Part shown: piece by piece, positions 8,205 through 16,095 of the stretch
Numbering within the stretch: position 1 is the first letter of the stretch
Layout: each line of letters starts with the position of its first letter
NCBI GenBank assembly: GCA_965267185.1
Contig: OZ253937.1
Location: forward strand, 2,542,001-2,606,000
From: G965267185 sp965267185
Lineage (GTDB): Bacteria; Pseudomonadota; Alphaproteobacteria; UBA6615
Length of the DNA stretch: 64,000 bases
Direction of reading: 5' to 3'
Position numbers and translations under genes: made by a program
The notes under the pieces: model-generated
What the model saw: only the letters and a program-made list of their open reading frames with translations
Told to the model about the DNA's origin: nothing
Database searches by the model: none

Positions 8205-9032
8205 TCAGTGCATGGGCGTTTCTTCGCGCGCCGACGCCACCATGGCTTCCTGTGAAAGCACCAGATCCTTGCCCGCCCGCAGGCCCTCCATCACCTTCGG
8301 AACGGTCGCCTCCAAGTCGAGAATCGGTAGACCGTGGGTCGGCGCGATAACCGCAACATCGAGGTCAGCGATTAGCCGTTCGAGCCGATCCACATAGATG
8401 TCCATATCGGCGAACATCGTCCAGTACAGAGCCCGTTCGGCAAAAACTGCCGAAACGTCCACGAGATCGAGCGATTCCGCCTCTTCGGCGATTTTTCCGC
8501 AATGGCCGTCCCAGTGATAATGGCTGTAGGCGAAGCCATCGCCAGGAAACAGAACGCGCTGGCCGGTCTCGAAACCCCATAGGCTCGTGCGCAGATCGCG
8601 GATGACCGGTTCGATAGCGACAAACTGACGGTCGCCTAGGTCGATCGTGTCACCCACCTCCATGGGACGAAGCAGATGGACATGCTCGGGGAACGCCAGA
8701 TGATAGTCGCTGATATCGCCATGGATCGTGATTTCAGGAAAGCGGCGCAGAACCCGGCCCAACCCGCCTGAGTGGGGGGTTTCCTGGTGGGTGATAAACA
8801 GATGTTTGAGCGGTGCCGCATCCTGCCCGAGTATTTCCGCCATCTGTCGCTCAATGACGGGAAAATCCTTGGGGTGGCCAGTCTCGATCAGCATCGAGGC
8901 CTGCGAACCAATAATCAGAAAAGCGGCATTATAGGAATGATAGATCTTGCCGCGGAACGGCTGCTCCAGGCAGTCGCCTAACCAGAAGACACCGGGTGCC
9001 AGCTCGCGGGGCAGCGGATTCGTACCAGTCAT
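8205..9032 (-). CDS. MBL-fold protein, oxygen-binding diiron-like domain
   Basis: A 275-residue metallo-beta-lactamase-fold protein of the ODP (FprA-type) branch. In flavodiiron proteins the metal motif is H-x-E-x-D-H. Here the matching stretch is T-H-Q-E-T-P-H-S-G-G. The first His, the branch-specific Glu and the last His are kept, but the Asp is Pro. Later ligand segments L-F-P-G-D-G-F-A and A-P-T-H-G-L-P are present. The frame runs 66 codons further upstream, but that part overlaps the preceding gene and is not protein-like. The ATG at 9032 lies 4 bases after the upstream stop, so the two MBL genes are translationally close and probably form a pair. Confidence 0.82.
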   Translation of the reverse strand: MTGTNPLPRELAPGVFWLGDCLEQPFRGKIYHSYNAAFLIIGSQASMLIETGHPKDFPVIERQMAEILGQDAAPLKHLFITHQETPHSGGLGRVLRRFPEITIHGDISDYHLAFPEHVHLLRPMEVGDTIDLGDRQFVAIEPVIRDLRTSLWGFETGQRVLFPGDGFAYSHYHWDGHCGKIAEEAESLDLVDVSAVFAERALYWTMFADMDIYVDRLERLIADLDVAVIAPTHGLPILDLEATVPKVMEGLRAGKDLVLSQEAMVASAREETPMH

Positions 9033-9036
9033 CTCG

Positions 9037-9912
9037 TTACCTTTCCAACCCGCGGGGAATGTACTGTGGCGACGCCACCGACTTGTCCAGGCTGCGCAAC
9101 ACGTCGTCGAGTACGGCGAATTCATGCTGCACAAGATCGCGGCCTTGCAGAATACAACCATAACCCGGCGCGATGGTCTCGATGTCGTAGCGCTCGAACA
9201 CCTCCGCGACTTCCTGGCGGAGCGCGTCAATCGCCGCGCCTTCGAGCCACCAATAACGCGTATTCAGCAGGAAAGACCGCACCCAATCGGACGTCGTGAC
9301 ATCGTCGTTGCCGGCAATAATCCAGGGACCATCCGGGTTATCACGCCAATGGTGGGTGAACATGTCAGACGAAAACAGCGTACGGGTCGCTTCGTCGTAG
9401 ATCCAGCTGGTGTTAATGAGCCGAATGGGCGCGTTGAACGCCGCTATCGGCCGCTCCCCACTGCGCCCCACTTGGAGTTGTTGCTTTGAATTCAGCACCG
9501 CGGTTTTGATCGACAGCGGAGCGGCGCCGTCGCCGTCCCGGCCGTCCCAGTTGAAATCGAGCCAGCAATCGATATCGGGAATCGGCGCGTAACACGCAAC
9601 CACATTGAACCGTTCGGCGATCGGCATCGCGTTGCATACCGACATAAACTCGTTGATGCGCAACGGAAACAGGTGCAACGGCGTTTCGGGCTCGAGCAAC
9701 GTTTCGAGCTGATCGAGCATGTCCTGTTCATGAGCTGCAAAACCGGTGTCGAGCAGCAATGCACCGTCTTCTTGCTTAAGCAGGTAGCAGTTCGACGCAG
9801 CAAAGCCCCTGGCGCTATCGGGGTAGGAGCTCGCTCGGCCGTCGAGCTCATAAGCGTTCTGCAGCGCGTAAAGCCGACCCTCGGCCAATGTCGCGATGGA
9901 GCTTCCAGACAT
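9037..9912 (-). CDS. Divergent MBL-fold (ODP-like) protein with lost metal motif
   Basis: A 291-residue protein that aligns in layout with the following MBL gene. It has an N-terminal beta segment with S-N-C-Y-L-L-K and L-L-L-D-T-G-F, a middle segment at the place of the metal motif that reads L-R-I-N-E-F-M-S-V-C-N instead of H-x-E-x-D-H, then L-F-S-S-D-M-F-T-H-H-W and A-P-G-Y-G-C. Several metal ligands are therefore missing, and it may be a non-catalytic or altered partner of the adjacent MBL protein. I chose the ATG at 9912 (M-S-G-S-S-I). The frame also allows 36 extra codons, but these overlap the end of the glycosyltransferase gene and are basic and atypical. Its stop is 4 bases before its partner's start. 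Confidence 0.75.
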   Translation of the reverse strand: MSGSSIATLAEGRLYALQNAYELDGRASSYPDSARGFAASNCYLLKQEDGALLLDTGFAAHEQDMLDQLETLLEPETPLHLFPLRINEFMSVCNAMPIAERFNVVACYAPIPDIDCWLDFNWDGRDGDGAAPLSIKTAVLNSKQQLQVGRSGERPIAAFNAPIRLINTSWIYDEATRTLFSSDMFTHHWRDNPDGPWIIAGNDDVTTSDWVRSFLLNTRYWWLEGAAIDALRQEVAEVFERYDIETIAPGYGCILQGRDLVQHEFAVLDDVLRSLDKSVASPQYIPRGLER

Positions 9913-9985
9913 GACCGATAATGAACCGGCCCAGACAGGCTTTGTCAATTTCGCGGCAACAGAACCTTTGGTGCGCCGCCGTACG

Positions 9986-10732
9986 CTATATAAGCCGCCA
10001 TTCGTTGAGCCCAGCCTCATTGCGCCTTATGCCAAAACGTAGTTTTCCGCGCTGCGGATCATCGACCTCGACAACATCGGAGAGGAACGGCGTATCGGGA
10101 GTGATTAGGGTTAAAAGTTCCTGATAATGCGCTTTTTCAGCTGTGCTCTGCTGATCCGCCGCCTGATAGAAAAACACCGATCGTGGGGCGATGGCATTTA
10201 TCTTCGGCAAAAGGCGCGAAAGTTCGACATCGGCAGCAAGGTGAGTGGCGCAGACCGCTACCAGAATTGCATCGATAGCCGTCTGAACGCTCTCAGGAGT
10301 CAGGTAGAGAATTGCATGCTGAGACGTCATGCTAAGTATACGTAGAAATTCGTCGTCGAGGGGTTCACTCAGTAGAAAACCATTCCTGGCCCTTGGGTAG
10401 TCAGGACTGGTCCCATACGAGCTGCATCCGAGATAAACCATGTCGGTATCGGTGGGTACATCGAACACACGCCGGTAATGATCGGTCGTTCTAACGTCAT
10501 CTTCGAGAATAAAAAGCGGCAGCTCGGAGCCGTACTTTAATAGTGCGCCGAGATGGCCCAGACTGCACCCAAAGCTGCTAGGGCTGCATTCAGGACCGTG
10601 ATGGAAGATGGCATCGAGTTCGAGACTCGACACCAGGGACTCCATGTGAGTTCGACGATCTCTAGCGTTTGCGAGGTTTAGAACAACAGTTCGAACCTGG
10701 CTCAGATCGATCGTGCTTTTTTTATTCGCCAT
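9986..10732 (-). CDS. Glycosyltransferase family 25-like protein
   Basis: A 248-residue protein with features of the GT25/LPS glycosyltransferase family (LOS galactosyltransferase type). The N-terminus contains V-V-L-N-L-A-N-A-R-D-R-R (donor-binding strand with the N-L-x-x-R-x-x-R pattern). G-C-S-L-G-H-L-G-A-L-L-K follows at about 55-66, and F-I-L-E-D-D-V at about 74-80 is the E-D-D metal/nucleotide motif. The family transfers sugars to lipooligosaccharide in the cytoplasm. No other envelope-sugar gene is next to it, so the acceptor is unknown. ATG start at 10732. Transcribed toward the MBL gene pair with a 73-base gap. Confidence 0.75.
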   Translation of the reverse strand: MANKKSTIDLSQVRTVVLNLANARDRRTHMESLVSSLELDAIFHHGPECSPSSFGCSLGHLGALLKYGSELPLFILEDDVRTTDHYRRVFDVPTDTDMVYLGCSSYGTSPDYPRARNGFLLSEPLDDEFLRILSMTSQHAILYLTPESVQTAIDAILVAVCATHLAADVELSRLLPKINAIAPRSVFFYQAADQQSTAEKAHYQELLTLITPDTPFLSDVVEVDDPQRGKLRFGIRRNEAGLNEWRLI

Positions 10733-10763
10733 GATGGCGCGTACCTAGTCGTGATTTAAGGGT

Positions 10764-10783
10764 CCGGTCAATAAGCCGACCGG
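10764..10783. repeat. Inverted repeat upstream of the GT25 gene
   Basis: Perfect 6-base arms (CCGGTC and GACCGG) separated by 8 bases in the 201-base gap between the divergent GT25-like gene and the lipoprotein gene. It could be a regulator site or a chance hairpin. Confidence 0.3.
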
Positions 10784-10872
10784 GAGATCATTCGCGACAA
10801 ACGTATAGAATCGGTTTCGACCGTATTTGATCCAGTTTTACCAAGTCCGTAGACATAAATTGTTTACAATCC

Positions 10873-10887
10873 TTAACGCAGCGTTAA
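10873..10887. promoter_or_regulatory. Palindrome TTAACGCAGCGTTAA in a divergent promoter region
   Basis: A perfect palindrome with 7-base arms around a central A lies 47 bases upstream of the lipoprotein start, in an AT-rich stretch that also contains a TACAAT (-10-like) element just before it. Its position and symmetry fit a dimeric repressor or activator operator. The regulator is not identifiable. Confidence 0.4.
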
Positions 10888-10933
10888 CGCCGACCCGCCA
10901 TAATCTCCTCGTCGCACAGCGAGGAGATGAGCG

Positions 10934-11521
10934 ATGCGATTGCCTATCACGGCCCTATTATCCACGTTGGTTTTGTCCGGCTGCGCCCTGCCACCCATCG
11001 TCACCGCGGTCTCTCTGGCGGCCAACGGCGTGAGCTACGCAACGACTGGTAAGGGTACCGCCGATCACGCGATTTCGGCCGTCGCCGGTGAGGATTGCGC
11101 GGTTCTGCGCGCAGCCAAGGACGAAGCCATATGCGACCCAGACGGCGAGGTGCTGTTCGAAGTCGACATCGCCTCCACCGACAATGAAGACTGGCACCTC
11201 GACCCTGAGACGGGTGTGATGGGCACCGGCGGCACGCCCCGTTCGGCCTCCCCCTTTGGATTGCTCGCGGCCGGCGACCCCACATCGGAACCATCCAAAC
11301 AAGCGGAGGCGCCCGCCCAAGTGGATAAGGAAGAGAGTGAGGCGTTGCGCAAAGCCGTGATTCCGTTCGCCGCCGAGCCGCTAACACCCGGGTTCTTCGC
11401 CGAGGCGCGTCCCGAGCCGAAACCTCAGGCGCCACTATTTCGGGTTCAGCAGCCGCAAGAGCAGCCCACCGGCTGGCTCCAGCGATTGGGCCAGAAAACG
11501 CGCAGCATTTTTAAGGAATAG
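10934..11521 (+). CDS. Predicted lipoprotein, proline- and acid-rich
   Basis: A 195-residue protein with a signal peptide ending in a lipobox L-S-G-C (residues 14-17), so Cys17 should be lipidated. The segment after it (V-S-L-A-A-N-G-V-S-Y-A-T-T-G-K-G) is a small amphipathic or hydrophobic region seen in several small alphaproteobacterial lipoproteins. The C-terminal half is low in complexity, rich in Pro, Glu and Ala, and ends with a basic tail. A GAGGAGATGAGCG ribosome site precedes the ATG. I do not recognise a function. It could be an envelope-anchoring or structural lipoprotein. Confidence 0.8.
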   Translation: MRLPITALLSTLVLSGCALPPIVTAVSLAANGVSYATTGKGTADHAISAVAGEDCAVLRAAKDEAICDPDGEVLFEVDIASTDNEDWHLDPETGVMGTGGTPRSASPFGLLAAGDPTSEPSKQAEAPAQVDKEESEALRKAVIPFAAEPLTPGFFAEARPEPKPQAPLFRVQQPQEQPTGWLQRLGQKTRSIFKE

Positions 11522-11635
11522 CTGCACCCCCAAAAACGGTATTCGGTATCGACTTACTGAGTTGTCTCGCAATGATCCTGTAGTCGGCGAGCCGGCATGA
11601 TATGGTTTGCCGATTGATCGACGGGGGACAGCGCG

Positions 11636-12385
11636 ATGATCGAGCAGACCTTGGACATCGCTACAAATGACGGTGAGATGGAAACATTCATTTGCCGTCC
11701 GGAACGCGACGGCCCATTTCCCGCCATCTTCTTTCTAATGGATGCGCCCGGCATCCGCGAAGAACTGCGCGACATGGCGCGGCGGCTGGCAACCGTGGGC
11801 TATTATGTTCTCCTCCCCAACCTGTATTACCGTGCCGGCCGCGACACGATGTATGGACCTGACGTGCTCACCGAAGGCAGCCCCGATCACACGGCGATGC
11901 GGGCAATCCGCACCAAGATGACCATCCCGCCGGTGATGGACGATATCGCTGCGATGCTAGCGTTCGTCGATGAGCAGAACGAAGTGCAACCGGGTCCGGT
12001 GGGCTGCCATGGTTATTGTATGAGCGGCCCTTACGCGCTGGCTGCCGCCGCGCGCTATCCCGACCGGATCGCAGCCGCGGCATCGTTTTACGGTACCTGG
12101 ATTGTCAGCGATGCCGAGGAAAGCCCACACCTTAATCTCGATAAAGTTAGGGGCGAGCTTTATATCTCCTGCGCCGAACACGACGATCTGGCGCCGCTCG
12201 ATATGGTCGAGGAGCTAAACCAGCTATTCAAAGCGGCGGGTACCAGGGGAGAACTCGAACTCCACCCTGGCGTTCACCATGGCTTCGCCTTCCCGCAGCG
12301 CTGGTGCTACGACAAACCAGCCGCCGAACGGCACTGGGAGCGTTTGTTTGCGCTTTACCGCCGCATGTCCGTAAGCTCACCCTGA
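11636..12385 (+). CDS. Dienelactone hydrolase family protein
   Basis: A 249-residue alpha/beta hydrolase of the DLH family, which opens dienelactone in chlorocatechol degradation or acts on related esters and lactones. The nucleophile elbow G-Y-C-M-S-G carries the family's cysteine (Cys128) rather than serine. The acid lies in A-E-H-D-D-L-A-P and the base in H-P-G-V-H-H-G-F. Length matches the family. The GGGGGA ribosome site supports the ATG at 11636. It is followed after 22 bases by an MBL-fold hydrolase on the same strand, so the two are likely co-expressed. The substrate is unassigned because no modified ortho-cleavage genes are near. Confidence 0.88.
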   Translation: MIEQTLDIATNDGEMETFICRPERDGPFPAIFFLMDAPGIREELRDMARRLATVGYYVLLPNLYYRAGRDTMYGPDVLTEGSPDHTAMRAIRTKMTIPPVMDDIAAMLAFVDEQNEVQPGPVGCHGYCMSGPYALAAAARYPDRIAAAASFYGTWIVSDAEESPHLNLDKVRGELYISCAEHDDLAPLDMVEELNQLFKAAGTRGELELHPGVHHGFAFPQRWCYDKPAAERHWERLFALYRRMSVSSP

Positions 12386-12407
12386 ACATCCGACCGGGAG
12401 TGGAACA

Positions 12408-13310
12408 ATGGCGCGGGCGCGAACCGTCAAGAAAAGCTGGGACACCGGCCTCATCGACATCGGTAATGGCTGCTACGCCTACATCCAGTCGGGCGGCTTG
12501 AATGTATCGAACGCCGGTTTGGTGGTCGGGCCAGAGTCCTGTCTGGTGATCGATACGCTCTACGTCAAACCGATGACCGAGGCGTTCAAGCGGTCGATCC
12601 GCAAGGTTAGCAAGAAACCGGTTAGCCAGATCGTCTGCACCCATCACCACGCTGACCACACGCTTGGCTTGAATTGGTTTCCGCGTGACATCCCCGTGAT
12701 CGCCCACCGCTACATGCGCGAGCGGATGATCGAAACCGGCCTCGATCTGGCGCACTACCGGCGGGTGAATCCGGAACACGCCAAACATTTGCGCAATCTC
12801 AAGCAGCACTTTCCGACAGTCACCTATGACGGCTCGATGACGCTCTACCTGGGCGATCGGCGCATAGAGCTACACAATCTCGGGCATGCCCACTCGAAGG
12901 GCGATACCATGGTGTATCTGCCGAAAGAACGGATCCTCTATTCCGGCGATTTCTGCTTCAACTTCGTTACTCCCGCCACGTTCGACGCCCATATCGGCAA
13001 CTGGATCAAGAAGGCGCAGCAGGTGCTAAAAACCTTCCCGTTGAAAACCGTGGTGCCCGGTCATGGACCGGTCGGCAACCGCCGCATTATCGAGGATATG
13101 GTTGGATATCTGAACCTGGTGCAGCGCGGGGCGCGCAAAAGCTTCAATGCTGGCATTCCCGCCAAACGCGCCGCCAAAGAAATACCCCTCGGCGTCTACG
13201 CCGAGTGGATGAAGCCCGACCGCGTCGAGCAGGCGGTGATGAAGCTCTACAACGAGTTCCGTGGCAAAGGCGATAAGGGCATCTCGCTCGATGCCGCGAA
13301 AGGCGGGTGA
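12408..13310 (+). CDS. MBL-fold metallo-hydrolase
   Basis: A 300-residue metallo-beta-lactamase-superfamily hydrolase with an intact dinuclear zinc motif H-H-H-A-D-H (His79, His81, Asp83, His84). The downstream His is in N-L-G-H-A-H-S-K-G-D, the bridging Asp in L-Y-S-G-D-F-C-F, and the last His in V-V-P-G-H-G-P-V. The layout is that of subclass-B3/quorum-lactonase-like or alkylsulfatase-related hydrolases with an unknown substrate. The C-terminal 70 residues are helical and basic. There is no signal peptide, so it should be cytoplasmic. Probably in an operon with the dienelactone-hydrolase-like gene 22 bases upstream. Convergent with the deaminase gene. Confidence 0.87.
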   Translation: MARARTVKKSWDTGLIDIGNGCYAYIQSGGLNVSNAGLVVGPESCLVIDTLYVKPMTEAFKRSIRKVSKKPVSQIVCTHHHADHTLGLNWFPRDIPVIAHRYMRERMIETGLDLAHYRRVNPEHAKHLRNLKQHFPTVTYDGSMTLYLGDRRIELHNLGHAHSKGDTMVYLPKERILYSGDFCFNFVTPATFDAHIGNWIKKAQQVLKTFPLKTVVPGHGPVGNRRIIEDMVGYLNLVQRGARKSFNAGIPAKRAAKEIPLGVYAEWMKPDRVEQAVMKLYNEFRGKGDKGISLDAAKGG

Positions 13311-13320
13311 TGTTTACCGG

Positions 13321-13806
13321 TCACCCGCATAAACCCGGAGCACCGCCATTCTCGATACCGCGACCGAAATGAAAGCCTTCTAGTCCGGCCCAAAAAGCCG
13401 CCGCCTCACACATCGGGCACGGCCGCGACGACGAATAAAGCGTCGCGCCACGCAGACCGCTCCGGCCTACCCGCCGCGCGGCATCGCGGATCGCCGACAT
13501 TTCGGCATGCGCTGTCGGATCATCGTTGAGCACAACCAAGCTCTGCGACTGGCCGATAATCCGACCGTCCTTCACGACAGCGGCCCCGTAGGCCTGATCG
13601 CCGCTCTCGACGGCTTGCCGGCGGAGTTCAAACGCGCGCTGGATATATGCCCCCGGTTCAGCGTGGGCTGGTTGATCGATAACACCAACAGATGCTTCAC
13701 GAGTCTGTGCGTCAGCGACACGCAAAGGCGTCAAAGCAGCTGCCACCGCTCCAACGGCCGAGAATATGGATCGCCGAGACAGTGCGCCGGAAAGACCATG
13801 TTTCAT
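13321..13806 (-). CDS. Tat-exported nucleoside/base deaminase
   Basis: A 161-residue zinc-dependent deaminase of the cytidine/guanine-deaminase fold with the catalytic H-A-E (His100, Glu102) and zinc-binding P-C-P-M-C (Cys130, Cys133). Unusually, it begins with a Tat-type signal: S-R-R-S-I-F (Arg11-Arg12), a hydrophobic stretch, and an A-D-A cleavage site at 31-33. Nearly all members of this family work in the cytoplasm on cytosine, guanine, tRNA adenosine or nucleosides. A periplasmic location would suggest scavenging of exogenous bases or nucleosides, which fits the ureide nitrogen genes further along. It is short at the C-terminus compared with GuaD-type enzymes. Immediately downstream (15 bases) of the amidase gene on the same strand, so likely co-transcribed. 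Confidence 0.82.
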   Translation of the reverse strand: MKHGLSGALSRRSIFSAVGAVAAALTPLRVADAQTREASVGVIDQPAHAEPGAYIQRAFELRRQAVESGDQAYGAAVVKDGRIIGQSQSLVVLNDDPTAHAEMSAIRDAARRVGRSGLRGATLYSSSRPCPMCEAAAFWAGLEGFHFGRGIENGGAPGLCG

Positions 13807-13821
13807 CGAATGTCCCCCGAT

Positions 13822-15174
13822 CTATCGCGCAAAGACATGCTCAACCCACACGGCCTGGGCGAACAGCCGCGCGTCTTCGCCATGAAAGCCGACGAGCTGC
13901 AAGCCTAGCGGCAAGTCATGGGCCGCCAGAACCGGTAACGTCAGCGACGGGGCACCGGCGCACGTGGCGGCCGAACACGTCACCGGATGGCCGATATTCT
14001 CCAAGCCCACCGGCGCGACCTCAGGCGCCGTTAAACCGACAATACCATCTACGAACTCGGCCGCGGCACGCAGACGCGCGCCGAACGCCGCCTTGAATTC
14101 GAGCGCTATATGGTAGTCGTCGAGGGTAACCTCATGGGCGCGTTTTAGAGCATTCGCGATGCGCGGATGATGGGTGTGGCCCGCCGCCTCATACTCGAAA
14201 AACGGCCAACGCATTTCGAAAGCGGCGATTTCGGCGATGCACCAGTCGGCCCGCGCAAAGTCTTCCTCCAAAGCATGCAACTGGGACACACCCGCCGGCT
14301 CGACGATTTCGACCCCGGCATTCGACAACCGGTCGAGCGCCCCCTCGAACGCGGCCCTTACATCAGAATCAGCCAATTCCCAGCCCGGCGTATACATGCG
14401 CATGAGCCGTACCGGTTTCTCGGGTGACGGAGCCTTCTCGGTTCCAACGATACCGTGCGAGCCCGGCACGGGCCCTGCCTCGTGCGACAGGAAGCGCAAC
14501 ACCGCCCAGCTATCGGCGAGCGTCGCGGCATGGGCGCCAACGTGCTCGCCCGACGGCGAAAACGGGTGAATAGCGGCTTGGCGGATCGCGCCGTAGGTTG
14601 GTTTTACCCCGACATGACCGCAATAACTCGCCGGGCGCATCACCGAGGACATGAGCTGAGTCCCGATGGCGACCGGTAGCATACCGGCGCCAACTGCCGC
14701 CGCCGAACCACTCGATGACGTACCGGGCGTTCGCTCGGGATCGAACGGATTGCGGGTTGCCATTGTGTTGCCGTAGGCGAACTCAGTACTTGTTGTTTTA
14801 CCAACAATCACAGCGCCGCCCCGGCGCAGGGCGGCAGCAACTGGCGCGTCGCGGCCACCCTCATAACCCTCGTAGATTGGGCTCCCACATTGGGTTGGCA
14901 TATCGGCGGTTTCGATAATGTCCTTGAGGCCGATCGGTAGACCGTCGACCGGCGACAACGGCGCACCTGCCGCGTAGCGCTCGCTCGCCGCATCTGCAGC
15001 CGCTCGGGCGCCATCAAGATTTAGCGTAACGAAGGCCTGAACTTCCGGTTCGCGGGTCTCGATCGTATCGATACAGCGCTCCAACAAGTCGCGCGGCGTA
15101 TCGTCGCCGGCGAGAAACGCCGGCACCTGATCGAGGAAACCGGGAGATAGCGGAACGGCAGGATCGTAAGGCAT
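13822..15174 (-). CDS. Amidase signature family enzyme
   Basis: A 450-residue amidase with the Ser-cisSer-Lys triad: Lys84 in G-L-K-D-I-I, cis-Ser about 153 in G-T-S-S-S-G-S, and nucleophile Ser177 in S-S-V-M-R-P-A-S. The usual G-G-S-I-R before P-A is replaced by M-S-S-V-M-R, so the pocket around the nucleophile differs from GatA-like members, but the nucleophile position is kept. The family hydrolyses amides, ureides such as allophanate, or aryl amides. It precedes the Tat deaminase on the minus strand and follows the SDR gene. It may belong to the nitrogen-acquisition theme of the next 10 kb. Substrate not assignable. Confidence 0.87.
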   Translation of the reverse strand: MPYDPAVPLSPGFLDQVPAFLAGDDTPRDLLERCIDTIETREPEVQAFVTLNLDGARAAADAASERYAAGAPLSPVDGLPIGLKDIIETADMPTQCGSPIYEGYEGGRDAPVAAALRRGGAVIVGKTTSTEFAYGNTMATRNPFDPERTPGTSSSGSAAAVGAGMLPVAIGTQLMSSVMRPASYCGHVGVKPTYGAIRQAAIHPFSPSGEHVGAHAATLADSWAVLRFLSHEAGPVPGSHGIVGTEKAPSPEKPVRLMRMYTPGWELADSDVRAAFEGALDRLSNAGVEIVEPAGVSQLHALEEDFARADWCIAEIAAFEMRWPFFEYEAAGHTHHPRIANALKRAHEVTLDDYHIALEFKAAFGARLRAAAEFVDGIVGLTAPEVAPVGLENIGHPVTCSAATCAGAPSLTLPVLAAHDLPLGLQLVGFHGEDARLFAQAVWVEHVFAR

Positions 15175-15247
15175 GGCAGCACCGGGTTTGAGTGTTCGAT
15201 GGCAAACACGTTAGCCGAAAACACCCCCTCGAGCACGAGGCGCGGCC

Positions 15248-15985
15248 CTAGCCAAACGCGACCGCACCATTGGCGTCGACGAGCGCTCCGGCCATGAACG
15301 ACGCCGCGGGCGACGCCATCATGGCAATCGGCCAGCCGATTTCCTCCGGCCGGCCCAGCCGTTTCATGGGAAAGCGGTCGACGTTAAAGGGCGCGCCGGT
15401 CATCATCGCCGTATCGACCGGACCCGGCACCATCGCGTTGACGGCAACACCGTGGGGCGCGCCTCGGTTGGCGAGCCATCGCACCAAAGCATGCACCGCG
15501 CCTTTTGACGCCACATAGTGCGGCGGTGCCACGAGCCCCCCAATGCGGCCGGCAAGCGAGCCTACAATGACGATCCGCCCATAGCCGGCATCGATCATCG
15601 GATCCAGCCACGCTCGCGCCAGATTGAGCGGACCCTGCACGTTGACATCCATAACCCGGTGAAACGCATCGCCGAAATCGGCATCGTGCCAATCGTCGAA
15701 CGGCTGAATACCCCCCGCCGCAACCAGCGCGTCGACGCCACCAACCGATGCCGCCATCGCTTCCACCGCATCACGGTCGGCAGCATCGCAAGCATGGACT
15801 GTCACCTTGACGCCAGCGGATGTCAGTTCGTCGCCGAGTGAGTCCAGCGAGGCCACATCGGACAAGATCAATTCGCCGCCTAGGTGCGCACAGGCGCGCG
15901 CCGCTGCAGCGCCAATGCCACCGGCAGCGCCGGAGATGAGAATTCGATGGCCGCTTAGATCGATACCTTCGGTTGCTTTTGGCAT
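15248..15985 (-). CDS. Short-chain dehydrogenase/reductase
   Basis: A 245-residue SDR. It has the cofactor motif S-G-A-A-G-G-I-G at about 18-25 and an acidic residue after the second strand (L-S-D-V), which favours NAD(H). The A-G-G-I motif takes the place of N-N-A-G, the catalytic Ser is in I-V-G-S-L-A-G, and Y-V-A-S-K is present. The C-terminal V-D-A-N-G-A segment is typical of FabG-like members. The ribosome site AGGAG precedes the ATG at 15985. Transcribed in the same direction as the amidase, 73 bases upstream of it. Divergent from the Ldh2-family dehydrogenase gene. The substrate alcohol or ketone is unknown. Confidence 0.88.
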   Translation of the reverse strand: MPKATEGIDLSGHRILISGAAGGIGAAAARACAHLGGELILSDVASLDSLGDELTSAGVKVTVHACDAADRDAVEAMAASVGGVDALVAAGGIQPFDDWHDADFGDAFHRVMDVNVQGPLNLARAWLDPMIDAGYGRIVIVGSLAGRIGGLVAPPHYVASKGAVHALVRWLANRGAPHGVAVNAMVPGPVDTAMMTGAPFNVDRFPMKRLGRPEEIGWPIAMMASPAASFMAGALVDANGAVAFG

Positions 15986-16095
15986 ACCCCTCTACTCCTG
16001 ATGCTTTGATTTATTCGTTAGTACTGTTGCTGGCGGCACGCTATCCGACCCGCTAGGCTAAAACAAAATAACAAACCCCATCGGAGGAACATTCT

